A DNA stretch of 64,000 nt from the NCBI RefSeq assembly GCF_016741875.1, contig NZ_JAERRF010000024.1:61832-125831 (forward strand), given 5' to 3'. The position numbers and the translations under genes are program-made. The notes under the pieces were generated by a model. That model was not told the origin of the DNA and made no database searches. It saw only the letters and a list, made by a program, of their open reading frames with translations. The stretch is from Streptomyces coffeae. GTDB taxonomy: Bacteria; Actinomycetota; Actinomycetes; Streptomycetales; Streptomycetaceae. Below, piece by piece: positions 7,139-14,979 of this stretch; the first letter of the stretch is position 1; every line of letters starts with the position of its first letter.

Positions 7139-10100
7139 ATGCGAGTTCAGCTGCTCGGACGACTGGAAGTCCGCGAGGCGGAACAGCTGGTTCCTCTTGA
7201 AGGGCCCCGGCAGCGGACCTTGCTGGCCCTGCTCGCGCTGCACAGCGGAATGGTGGTCTCGACCGATCGCATCCTCGACGAAGTCTGGGGCGAGGGCCCG
7301 CCCGCTCACCCGGCGAACACCATCCAGGCCCAGATCTCGCGGCTCCGGGCGCTGCTGGGCAGTAAGCGGATCGCCACCGCAAGCGGCGGCTACCGACTGG
7401 ACGTGGACCGCGAAGACGTCGACATCTACCGGTTCGAGGCCCTGGTGGCGGCCGGCCGCATGGCGCAGAAGTCCGGTGAGCCGACAGCCGCTGCCGCCAC
7501 CCTGTCCGAGGCGCTCGCCCTGTGGCACGGGCCCGCCCTCGCCGATGTCCTGGACATGGACTGCGCCCGGGCCGAGGCCGGTCGCCTCGACGAGCTGCGG
7601 CTCATCGCGCTGGAGAGCCGCATCGAGGCAGACCTCGCCGTAGGCCGCCATGCCGAGGTCATCCCGGAGCTGTCCGCACTCACCGAGGCACACCCGCTCC
7701 GGGAACACTTCTTCGCCCTGCTCATGATCAGTCTGTACCGCGCCGGCCGCCAGGCCGAAGCCCTGCGGGTGTTCCGGAAGGCCCGCGCCCAGCTCGTCGA
7801 CGAGCTGGGGGTCGACCCGAGCGAGGAACTGCAACGGCTGGAGCAGCGGATCCTCATCCACGACGCGGGCCTGCTCGGCCCCGCTTCCTCGCCGGTCCCC
7901 CGGCAAGCGCCCGCAGCCTCGCGCGCCACAGGCAATCTGCGAACCCCCCTGACGAGCTTCGTCGGACGTCATGACCTGCTCGACCAGGTACGGCAGTTCA
8001 TCCGTTCTTGGCGGCTGGTCACCTTGACCGGGACCGGCGGGAGCGGGAAGACCCGCCTTGCCCTGGAAGCGGCCGGCGCCGCCGACCTGCCGCTGCCCGA
8101 CGGCGTATGGGTGGTGGAGCTGGCGCCGGTCTCCGAACCGGACCGGATCGCCAGCGCGATCTTGCAGGCTCTCGACGTCAGGTCGCAACCGCCTCCCACC
8201 ATGCAGGCGGCGCCCGCTCCGGGCACCGTACGGCCCGCCGTCGAGCGTCTGCGGCAGTACCTCCAGGAAAAGCAGCTGCTGCTGGTGCTGGACAACTGCG
8301 AACACCTCGTCGAGGGCGTCGCCGAGCTGGCGGAAGCGCTGCTGCGGGACTGCGGACGACTGCGCATCGTCACCACCGGCCGGGAGCCGCTCGAGGTCCC
8401 CGGAGAGATGCAACTGCCCGTACCGCCCATGCGCTACCCGGGCCCGGCCGAACAGGACCCCGAGGCCATCGCCCGCCACGAAGCGGTACAGCTCTTCGTG
8501 GAGCGCGCCCGTGCCGTCAGTCCCGGCTTCTGTCTGTCGGAAGGGAACGCCGTACAGGCCGGGGAGATCTGCCGCCGACTGGACGGTATTCCGCTGGCCA
8601 TCGAACTCGCCGCCGCCCGCACCAAGACGATGTCGCCCAAGGAGATCACCCGCGACCTGGCCGACCGCTTCAGCCTGCTGACGGGAGGCTCCCGCACCGC
8701 GACAGCGCGCCACCGCACCCTGGCGGCGATGGTCGACTGGAGCTATGAACTGCTGTCCGCGGCGGAGCGAGCGGTCTTCGACCGGCTGTCGGTGTTCTCG
8801 GGCGGTTTCACCGTGGACGCGGCAGCGGCCGTCTGCGCCGACCTCCCGGAGATGGACGCGGCGGCCGTGCGGGACTGCGTCGACCGCCTGGTCAACAAGT
8901 CCCTGGTCAGCGCAGAGGTGGGAACGGGCGACCGCGCGCGTTACGAGATGCTGGAGACGATCCGGGAATACGGCATCGCACGGCTGCACGCCACCGACGA
9001 CTACGGAACGGTACGCGATAAGCACGCCGCGTACTTCCTCGCGGTCGGTGAAGAGGGCGGCCGCCGGGTACGCGGGCCCGACCAGCCCGAATGGCTGGCC
9101 AACCTGCAACGCGAGACGGGCAACCTCGACACCGCCCTGGACTGGCTGCTCGAACGAGGGGAAGCCGAGCCGGCGCAGCGGATGGCAGGCGCGCTCGCCT
9201 GGTACTGGTGGATCCGCGCCGAGCATCAGAGCGGCACCCGGCGACTCCTCGCCGCCCTCGAGCTGGACGGCAGCGAAACATCGCCCACCGTCCATACACT
9301 CGCTCTCGCCTGGGCGTCCCACCTCGCGCAGAACGCACACGACCTCGATGCCGCCGTGCGCCTCGGCCGGAAGGCCCTGGACGTCGGGACCGCGGCCGGC
9401 AGCTCCGACTCCGATCTCGCCCTCGCCTCGGCCTTTCTGGCGCACGCGCTGATGCGCCAAGGCAAGCACGCCGAGGCCGCACCCCACATCGCCCGTGCCT
9501 TCAACGGGCTGAACGAGGCCACCGACCATTGGGTACTGGCAAGTTCCTATATCGTGGCCGGACTCGGCGCCTTCTGGCAGGGCGATGTCGAACGCGCCAC
9601 CGAGCTGTTCACCAACGCCCTGACGCACTACCGCCGCAGCGGCGACCAATGGGGAGTCCTGCGAGCCCTGTTCCGCCTCGGCGCGGTCAACGAATGCCGC
9701 GGTCACTACCGCGAGGCGACGGCGCTCGCCGACGAGGGGCTCGACCTGGCCCGGCGCCTCGGGCTGGCCGAGATGGTCGCGGCACGGCTGGCCGACCTGG
9801 GGCGGCTGGCCATCCTCCGCAGCGATCCGGACACCGCCCGTGACCTGTTGCACGAGTCGTTGAACACCGCTGCCTGGATCGGCGCCGAAGAGCCCGCCGC
9901 CGGCGCCCGCAACAGTCTTGGCATCCTCGTTCGTGCCGAGAAGGACCTGGAACGGGCCAGTGCCCTGCACACCAGCGCCCTGGAGTCCTATGAACGCATG
10001 GCCCTGTCCAGAGAAGCGGGGCTGTCCCGTATCTGCCTGGGCCTGGTGCTGGTCGACCTCGGGAAGACGGCGGAGGCGCGGGAGTGCTTCGAGCGCGCCA

Positions 10101-10387
10101 TCGCTACCGGCGAGTCGGTGCACGACCCCTGGATGCTGGCCATGGGCGCCGAAGCCCTGGCCCGGGCGGTCTGCCGGACCGACCGGCAGCGCGCCGCCGA
10201 CCTGCTGGCCCGGGCGCGGCAGATCCGCGACGAGACGGGAATGCCCACTCCGACCTGGCTGGCCGACGACGTGGACCGCACCGCTAAGGCCGTGGAGAGC
10301 CCGGCGCCACCGCCACCGACGCCGAACCGAGTGACTCGATCACCGCACGCACCTGCGCCCCCGGACGCAGCGGAACGGCCGCGGTAG
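7139..10387 (+). CDS. Large SARP-family transcriptional regulator (SARP / NB-ARC / TPR)
   Basis: This 1082-residue AfsR-like activator starts with an OmpR-type winged helix (MRVQLLGRLEVRE to GGYRLDVD) and a bacterial transcriptional activation domain (to about residue 250). A P-loop ATPase follows, with GTGGSGKTRLAL and LLLVLDNCEHL as Walker A and B, then a long helical tetratricopeptide region to the end. ATG 7139 is preferred because the family begins exactly there; an in-frame ATG at 7091 overlaps the reductase stop but adds 16 residues without homology and has a poorly spaced ribosome site. It is the last gene of the dioxygenase operon and overlaps the convergent decarboxylase by 104 bases. 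Heptamer repeats at three nearby promoters are its likely targets. Confidence 0.88.
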   Translation: MRVQLLGRLEVREAEQLVPLEGPRQRTLLALLALHSGMVVSTDRILDEVWGEGPPAHPANTIQAQISRLRALLGSKRIATASGGYRLDVDREDVDIYRFEALVAAGRMAQKSGEPTAAAATLSEALALWHGPALADVLDMDCARAEAGRLDELRLIALESRIEADLAVGRHAEVIPELSALTEAHPLREHFFALLMISLYRAGRQAEALRVFRKARAQLVDELGVDPSEELQRLEQRILIHDAGLLGPASSPVPRQAPAASRATGNLRTPLTSFVGRHDLLDQVRQFIRSWRLVTLTGTGGSGKTRLALEAAGAADLPLPDGVWVVELAPVSEPDRIASAILQALDVRSQPPPTMQAAPAPGTVRPAVERLRQYLQEKQLLLVLDNCEHLVEGVAELAEALLRDCGRLRIVTTGREPLEVPGEMQLPVPPMRYPGPAEQDPEAIARHEAVQLFVERARAVSPGFCLSEGNAVQAGEICRRLDGIPLAIELAAARTKTMSPKEITRDLADRFSLLTGGSRTATARHRTLAAMVDWSYELLSAAERAVFDRLSVFSGGFTVDAAAAVCADLPEMDAAAVRDCVDRLVNKSLVSAEVGTGDRARYEMLETIREYGIARLHATDDYGTVRDKHAAYFLAVGEEGGRRVRGPDQPEWLANLQRETGNLDTALDWLLERGEAEPAQRMAGALAWYWWIRAEHQSGTRRLLAALELDGSETSPTVHTLALAWASHLAQNAHDLDAAVRLGRKALDVGTAAGSSDSDLALASAFLAHALMRQGKHAEAAPHIARAFNGLNEATDHWVLASSYIVAGLGAFWQGDVERATELFTNALTHYRRSGDQWGVLRALFRLGAVNECRGHYREATALADEGLDLARRLGLAEMVAARLADLGRLAILRSDPDTARDLLHESLNTAAWIGAEEPAAGARNSLGILVRAEKDLERASALHTSALESYERMALSREAGLSRICLGLVLVDLGKTAEARECFERAIATGESVHDPWMLAMGAEALARAVCRTDRQRAADLLARARQIRDETGMPTPTWLADDVDRTAKAVESPAPPPPTPNRVTRSPHAPAPPDAAERPR

Positions 10388-11075
10388 CACCACCAGCGAG
10401 TACCACCCACCCCGCCCGCAGCGGCATCCCGGCCCGCCCGGTCAGCCGTGCCGCGGCCACCAGCGAACGCCAGGGGTCCCCCAGGATCGACGCGGTGGCC
10501 CCGACCTCGACGGTCCGGCCGTCCACCTCCAGAAGCACGCCGAGGCAGTCCAGCGACGGCGGCACGGCCCGCCAAGCGCCGAGGACGAAACCGGCGGCGG
10601 AAGCGTTGTCGGCCACCACGTCCGCCAGGGTGAAGCGGAAGTCCGCATAGCGGGAGTCGATGATCTCCAAGGCGGGGGCGACCGCAGTCACCGCCGATGT
10701 GATCGTCTCCGGCGGTGCGCCGGCAGGTACGTCGCGTCCGATCAGGAACGCGACCTCGGGCTCAACCCGCGGATGAATGTAGTGGTCCGGTGCGATCAGG
10801 TCGCCCTCCGGGACCAGCATGGCGCTGGTCAGACGTCCCCAGATGACCTCGTCCACGCCCATCTGTGCCATCTTCTGCCGACTGGTGAAGCCCATCTTCA
10901 CCCCCACCAGACGTTCGCCGCGGTTCAGCCGACGGGCGACGGCCAGCTCCTGCACCGCGTAGGCGTCCGCGACACTCAGCGGAGCCCCTTGTGAGGGCTG
11001 CGAGGTGACCTCACCCCGCCGGGCCGCCTCATCGAGCTGCGCGGCGAGCCTTTCCCCGGGAGTCAATTCACTCAT
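10284..11075 (-). CDS. 4-oxalocrotonate decarboxylase-like protein
   Basis: The 263-residue protein belongs to the hydratase/decarboxylase family (NbaG, DmpH, XylI type). Conserved blocks are AYAVQELAVARRLNRGERLVG, VKMGFTSRQKMAQMG, a metal-binding HPRVEPEVAFLI strand, ALEIIDSRYADFRF, and VVADNASAAGFVLG. In meta-cleavage pathways this enzyme decarboxylates 4-oxalocrotonate to 2-hydroxypenta-2,4-dienoate. It is the second gene of a two-gene minus-strand operon, nine bases after the paralogous hydratase. Its 3' end runs 104 bases into the convergent SARP gene. Assignment as decarboxylase rather than hydratase rests on its pairing with the upstream paralogue. Confidence 0.8.
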   Translation of the reverse strand: MSELTPGERLAAQLDEAARRGEVTSQPSQGAPLSVADAYAVQELAVARRLNRGERLVGVKMGFTSRQKMAQMGVDEVIWGRLTSAMLVPEGDLIAPDHYIHPRVEPEVAFLIGRDVPAGAPPETITSAVTAVAPALEIIDSRYADFRFTLADVVADNASAAGFVLGAWRAVPPSLDCLGVLLEVDGRTVEVGATASILGDPWRSLVAAARLTGRAGMPLRAGWVVLAGGATAAVPLRPGAQVRAVIESLGSASVAVAPGSPRP

Positions 11076-11084
11076 GGCGACCTC

Positions 11085-11933
11085 TCACTCGTCGTCTGCG
11101 GTGTGTGCCTGGTTGCCGCGGTCGCGTGAGGGATTTCCCTTCGCGAACACCGCTCGTACCGAACCGAGCCCTGAGACATGTGCTTCGTAGACGGTTCCGG
11201 GCGAAACGCGGACCATGGGGCCGAGCGCACCGGAGAGGACCACATCGCCGGCGGAGAGCGGGTGGTCGGTGGTGGCCAGTCGGCGGGCAAGCCAGGTCAC
11301 GGCGTTCACCGGGTGTCCCAGACACGCCGCACCGGCGCCGACGGACACGGGTTCGCCACCAGCCATCAGGACCGCTCCGCTCTCCCGCAGATCCAGTCCC
11401 TCCAGACGCCGTGGGACCCCACCGAGAAGAAACAGGCCACTGGAGGCGTTGTCGGCGACCGTGTCGACGATATCGATGTCCCAGTCGGCGACCCGTGAGT
11501 CGACCACTTCGATCGCCGTCGCCACGTATGCGGTCGCACGCAGCACGTCGGCCGTCGTCGTCCACTCATCGGCGAGGCCGGTTCCCAGGACGAAGGCGAC
11601 CTCCACCTCGATACGCGGGTCGATCAGCCTCGTGAGATCGATTTCCTCCGCGTCGCACACCGCCATATCGCCGAACAGCACCCCGAAATCCGGCTGATCG
11701 ACACCCAGCTGCTGCTGAACTGCCGGTGAGGTCAGCCCGATCTTGCGCCCGACGAGCCGTCGTCCGTCGGACAGCGAGCGCCGCGTGTTCGCTTCCTGCA
11801 CCGCATACGCGGCCTCGATGTCTCCAGCACCCAGCAGTGTGCGGATCGGCGCACAGGGACGATTGCTCACACGCGCGTTCCAGAGCCGTTGTGCCGCTTC
11901 CGCGATGCCGTCGCTATCAGTGCTCGGAAGCAT
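11085..11933 (-). CDS. 2-keto-4-pentenoate hydratase-like protein
   Basis: The 282-residue paralogue of the neighbouring decarboxylase shows AAYAVQEANTRRSLSDGRR, LVGRKIGLTSPAVQQQLGV, DPRIEVEVAFVLG, EVVDSRVADWDI and VADNASSGLFLLGG. This is the 2-hydroxypentadienoate hydratase family (MhpD, DmpE, NbaH), which adds water to give 4-hydroxy-2-oxovalerate with a divalent metal. The ATG at 11933 is chosen because AAAGGAG lies eight bases upstream; further upstream in-frame ATGs lack such a site. It is the first gene of a minus-strand pair whose promoter carries two heptamers of the SARP type. No aldolase or acylating acetaldehyde dehydrogenase to finish the pathway is nearby. Confidence 0.8.
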   Translation of the reverse strand: MLPSTDSDGIAEAAQRLWNARVSNRPCAPIRTLLGAGDIEAAYAVQEANTRRSLSDGRRLVGRKIGLTSPAVQQQLGVDQPDFGVLFGDMAVCDAEEIDLTRLIDPRIEVEVAFVLGTGLADEWTTTADVLRATAYVATAIEVVDSRVADWDIDIVDTVADNASSGLFLLGGVPRRLEGLDLRESGAVLMAGGEPVSVGAGAACLGHPVNAVTWLARRLATTDHPLSAGDVVLSGALGPMVRVSPGTVYEAHVSGLGSVRAVFAKGNPSRDRGNQAHTADDE

Positions 11934-12023
11934 GCTGAGGGCTCCTTTCAGCCTTTCCATGGCTGCCCGGATCCAGGATCGGACGCCGGACATCCACACC
12001 CTGCTCCCCGGCTCTGCTGCCGG

Positions 12024-12041
12024 CCTGACAAGGCGCTGACA
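12024..12041 (-). promoter_or_regulatory. SARP-type heptamer pair facing the hydratase operon
   Basis: On the minus strand TGTCAGC (12041-12035) and TGTCAGG (12030-12024) are spaced by exactly 11 nt and match the heptamers at 3850-3889. A third, weak heptamer may lie at 12019-12013. The pair is about 90 bases upstream of the hydratase start. No clear -10 element is visible. Confidence 0.6.
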
Positions 12042-12067
12042 CAGCGGCCCGGCTGCGCGCCCGGGTG

Positions 12068-12096
12068 CGTCAGCCCGTCGTCAGGTGCACCTCAGC
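12068..12096 (+). promoter_or_regulatory. Three SARP-type heptamer repeats facing the psuG-like gene
   Basis: CGTCAGC (12068), CGTCAGG (12079) and CCTCAGC (12090) repeat with an exact 11-nt period on the plus strand, with the same sequence and order as at 3850-3889. GACCAT (12106-12111), nine bases after the last repeat, is a candidate -10. The array points towards the PsuG homologue and exporter. Confidence 0.75.
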
Positions 12097-12104
12097 CAAG
12101 GGGC

Positions 12105-12166
12105 CGACCATGGTCGCCACTCTCGACGCGCACAAAGGCCAGGGACGGATTCCGACCACGTGGTCG
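12105..12166. promoter_or_regulatory. Two related perfect palindromes upstream of the psuG-like gene
   Basis: CGACCATGGTCG (12105-12116) and CGACCACGTGGTCG (12153-12166) are perfect palindromes built from the same CGACCA/TGGTCG half-sites. They lie between the heptamer array and the GTG at 12195. The first overlaps the presumed -10 and the second would lie in the leader, positions that suit a repressor of dimeric type. No cognate regulator can be named. Confidence 0.5.
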
Positions 12167-12194
12167 TGAGGTCTCGCGTCAAGAAGGAGGAGAT

Positions 12195-13190
12195 GTGCAT
12201 CCGTTGCTACGCCTGAGTGATGAGGTCGAACAGGCCCTGCGAGAAGGGCGGCCGGTGGTGGCGTTGGAGACCACCGTCATCAACCACGGACCACCGTACC
12301 CGGGAAACCTGGAATTGGCGCTGGCCACCGGCCGGGCGGTACGCGAGGGGGGCGCCATACCCGCCACGATCGGCATTGCCGACGGGCACTTCGTGGTCGG
12401 GATGAGCGAGAGCGAACTCGAACGGTTCGCCGACACCAAGCACATTCCCAAGGCCAGCACGCGGGACATCGGGCTGATCCTGGCCTCCGGCGGCCTCGGG
12501 GCCACCACCGTGGCTTCCTCGTTGCTCATCGCCGACAACGCCGGGATTCCGGTGCTCTCGACCGGAGGCATCGGAGGAGTGCACCGCAATGCCTCGGTCA
12601 CCTTCGATATCTCCCCCGATCTAGTGGAGTTGACGCGCCATCAAGTTGCCATGGTGTGTTCGGGCGCCAAGAGCATTCTCGACGTGGGGCTCACCCTGGA
12701 ATACCTGGAGACGCTGGGGGTGCCGGTCATCGGCTATCGGTGTGCGGACTTCCCGGCCTATTACTGCACCTCCAGCGGGTTCCCCAATCCGCAGCGGGCC
12801 GATGACCTCACGACATTGGCAGCGGCCATCGACGCGCACTGGGAGGCCGGGGCGGCGGGATCGGTGGTTGTCACCTCGCCCATCGAAGCCGAGGACGCGC
12901 TGGACAGCGACCGCATCGAGCAGGCGGTCCGAGGCGCCGTGCAGCAAGCCGAAGCCAACGGTGTGCACGGCGCGGCCATCACCCCATACCTGCTGAAGGT
13001 CGTATCCGCCGCGACCGAGGGACGGAGCGCGGCGGCCAGCCGCTCCGTGCTGATCAGCACGGCGAAGCTGGCCGGACAGGTGGCCTGTGCTTTTGCGGAC
13101 CGCCAGACAGCTGAGCGCAGTACGGACCGTGCTCGTGGAACAGGACGGCAGGCCGGCCGGGCCGGCAATGTGTGGAAGCGAGTGAGATGA
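12195..13190 (+). CDS. Pseudouridine-5'-phosphate glycosidase family protein (possible C-nucleoside synthase)
   Basis: The 331-residue protein is a full-length PsuG homologue. Key residues of the Escherichia coli enzyme appear conserved: the acid in VALETTVINHG (E25), the His of GGIGGVHRNA (H130), an Asp in FDISPDL (D142), and the Schiff-base Lys in CSGAKSILD (K159). PsuG reversibly joins uracil and ribose 5-phosphate. Homologues in alnumycin, showdomycin and minimycin pathways make C-C glycosidic bonds. GTG 12195 is preceded by AAGGAGGAG; ATG 12193 is out of frame. There is no PsuK-type kinase nearby, and the next gene, an exporter, overlaps by four bases. The C-terminal 30 residues are Arg-rich and probably disordered. 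Synthesis rather than breakdown is inferred from context only. Confidence 0.85.
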   Translation: MHPLLRLSDEVEQALREGRPVVALETTVINHGPPYPGNLELALATGRAVREGGAIPATIGIADGHFVVGMSESELERFADTKHIPKASTRDIGLILASGGLGATTVASSLLIADNAGIPVLSTGGIGGVHRNASVTFDISPDLVELTRHQVAMVCSGAKSILDVGLTLEYLETLGVPVIGYRCADFPAYYCTSSGFPNPQRADDLTTLAAAIDAHWEAGAAGSVVVTSPIEAEDALDSDRIEQAVRGAVQQAEANGVHGAAITPYLLKVVSAATEGRSAAASRSVLISTAKLAGQVACAFADRQTAERSTDRARGTGRQAGRAGNVWKRVR

Positions 13191-14779
13191 TGACCAGCCC
13201 CAGAACCAAGGCCGTTGTGGACCAGCGCCGACGTCTCCGGCACGCCGACTCCACCCGTACGAGAACGCTGATCACCAGCTGCCTGGCGGTGTGTCTCGCC
13301 CAGATCGCGCTGGCCATGCCCGCGACCCTGAACGGGCTGTTCCAGGAGAGCCTGCACCCGGTCGGCTCCCAACTCACCTGGATCTCCGACGCCTTCTTGT
13401 TGCCCGTGACCGTACTGGAGCTGACCTTCGGTGTGCTGGGCGACCTCTTCGGCCGCAAGCGGCTGCTGGTCGGCGGCGCGGGACTGCTGGCCGTCGGCGA
13501 GGTGGTGGCGGCGACTGCCGTTGGTGTCCCCCAGCTGTGGGCAGGCCAGCTCCTCGGCGGCCTCGGCGCCGCGGCGTTGTTCCCCACCACACTCGCCATG
13601 GTCGCGGTCGGCACCCACACGCCGCGCGACCGGGCCCGGGGCATCGCGGTCTGGACCGCCTCACTCTCCACCGGTGGCTTTGTCGCCCCCGTTCTCGGTG
13701 GCATCTCCGGAACGTACGGTTCATGGAAGCTTTCCTTTGTGATCGTCGCCGCACTGGCCGTGATCACCGCGCTGGTCTGCTGGCTGCTCGCCGAAGACTC
13801 CCGCTCGCCGGAGGGCCGCTCACTGGACTGGGGCGGCCAGATCACCATCCTCATCGGCCTGTTCGCCCTGCTCTATGCGGTGATCCAGGGGCCGACCGAC
13901 GGCTGGGGTTCCCCAGCGTTGATCGGTGCCTTCGTCATTGCCGCGGTGTTCCTCGCACTGTTCGTCTTCACGGAGCGCCGGGCCCGCACGCCTCTGCTGC
14001 GCCTTGACCTGTTCCGCAACCGCGCCTTCTCCATCGTCTCGCTCATCACCGTCGTCGGGATGTTCAGCTTCCTCGGCACCGCCTATGCGACCAGCATCCG
14101 CATCGGGGTGATCCAGCACCAGAGCCCCCTGCGGACGTCAGTGGCCTTTGTCCTGCTCGGCGGGTTCGCGCTGGTACTCACACCGCTCATCTCACGGCTG
14201 CTGGAGCGGGCGAACCCGCGCTGGCTGCTCTCCGGCGGCCTGCTGCTGATGGCCACGGGCGACTTCTGGATGGCGACCCTGGACATACAGGAGACGTCGC
14301 TCGGCGCGCACCTCGCCCCCCTGGGCCTGGCGGGCATTGGCTATGCGTTCAGCATCGCGTCGCTCACCGCCGTCGCCGTGAACACGGTGCCGATCCGCTA
14401 CGCCGGTATGGCCAGCGCATCGACCAACCTGCTCCGGGACTTCGGTTTCACCCTCGGCCCGGCGCTCATCGGCGCGGTCGCCCTTGGCCATGCCGCCTCG
14501 GCGTTTCAGTCCCACCTGTCGGCCTCCTCGCTTGACCCAGCGGTGAAATCCGCTGCCACAGAGGTGGCCCAGGCCGGCGGCCCCCTGGCGGTGAACTCGG
14601 TTCCGCTGGACTCCGCACCAGGTCAGGCGGCATCCCTTGCCCGGGAGACGCTCGGCCAGGGCTACTCGCTCGGGTACGTGGTCTGCGGGACAGCCGCGTT
14701 GGTGGCGTGCCTGCTGGCCGTGACGGCCCTGCGGGGTGGCTGGAACGACACCCAGAACGCAGAGGGAGCGCTCGCGTAG
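13187..14779 (+). CDS. MFS drug:H+ antiporter, DHA2 (EmrB/QacA-like) family
   Basis: The 530-residue membrane protein has about 14 hydrophobic segments and the family signatures LTWISDAFLLPVTVLELTFG and LGDLFGRKRLLVGG (motif A), followed by QLLGGLGAAALFPTTLAMV in the antiporter region. A long extracytoplasmic loop near residues 440-490 precedes the last segment. The ATG at 13187 overlaps the stop of the PsuG homologue as ATGA; a second ATG follows directly. Its position in the same transcription unit suggests it exports the product of the SARP-controlled island, though a general drug pump is equally possible from sequence alone. Confidence 0.85.
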   Translation: MMTSPRTKAVVDQRRRLRHADSTRTRTLITSCLAVCLAQIALAMPATLNGLFQESLHPVGSQLTWISDAFLLPVTVLELTFGVLGDLFGRKRLLVGGAGLLAVGEVVAATAVGVPQLWAGQLLGGLGAAALFPTTLAMVAVGTHTPRDRARGIAVWTASLSTGGFVAPVLGGISGTYGSWKLSFVIVAALAVITALVCWLLAEDSRSPEGRSLDWGGQITILIGLFALLYAVIQGPTDGWGSPALIGAFVIAAVFLALFVFTERRARTPLLRLDLFRNRAFSIVSLITVVGMFSFLGTAYATSIRIGVIQHQSPLRTSVAFVLLGGFALVLTPLISRLLERANPRWLLSGGLLLMATGDFWMATLDIQETSLGAHLAPLGLAGIGYAFSIASLTAVAVNTVPIRYAGMASASTNLLRDFGFTLGPALIGAVALGHAASAFQSHLSASSLDPAVKSAATEVAQAGGPLAVNSVPLDSAPGQAASLARETLGQGYSLGYVVCGTAALVACLLAVTALRGGWNDTQNAEGALA

Positions 14780-14827
14780 CACCGCAGCGGCTGTGGCCCA
14801 CGATCCACTGGGCCGGTCAGGTGGTGT

Positions 14828-14840
14828 GTACCTGAGGTAC
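14828..14840. promoter_or_regulatory. 13-bp palindrome upstream of the amidohydrolase
   Basis: GTACCTGAGGTAC is a perfect odd-centred palindrome about 140 bases before the amidohydrolase start and 49 bases after the exporter stop. It could be an operator. No SARP heptamer array was found in this gap, so the amidohydrolase may be controlled separately. Confidence 0.35.
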
Positions 14841-14979
14841 GCACCCTCCCTGGGGTGACGTGCGGGGCCGCCACGGTCGTCCCCGGCGCGAACCTCGCTC
14901 TGCTCCTGGGCTCGGTGAGCAGTGGCCGGCCGTCTATGACCAGACCGGCCCGCGCCGGCGAAGACATAGGAGAACCCGA

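Noticed and set aside
6749..10123. Very long open frame on the minus strand opposite the first SARP gene
   Set aside because: It mirrors the codon pattern of the SARP on the plus strand, has no recognisable domain or ribosome site, and is the usual antisense artefact of GC-rich codons.
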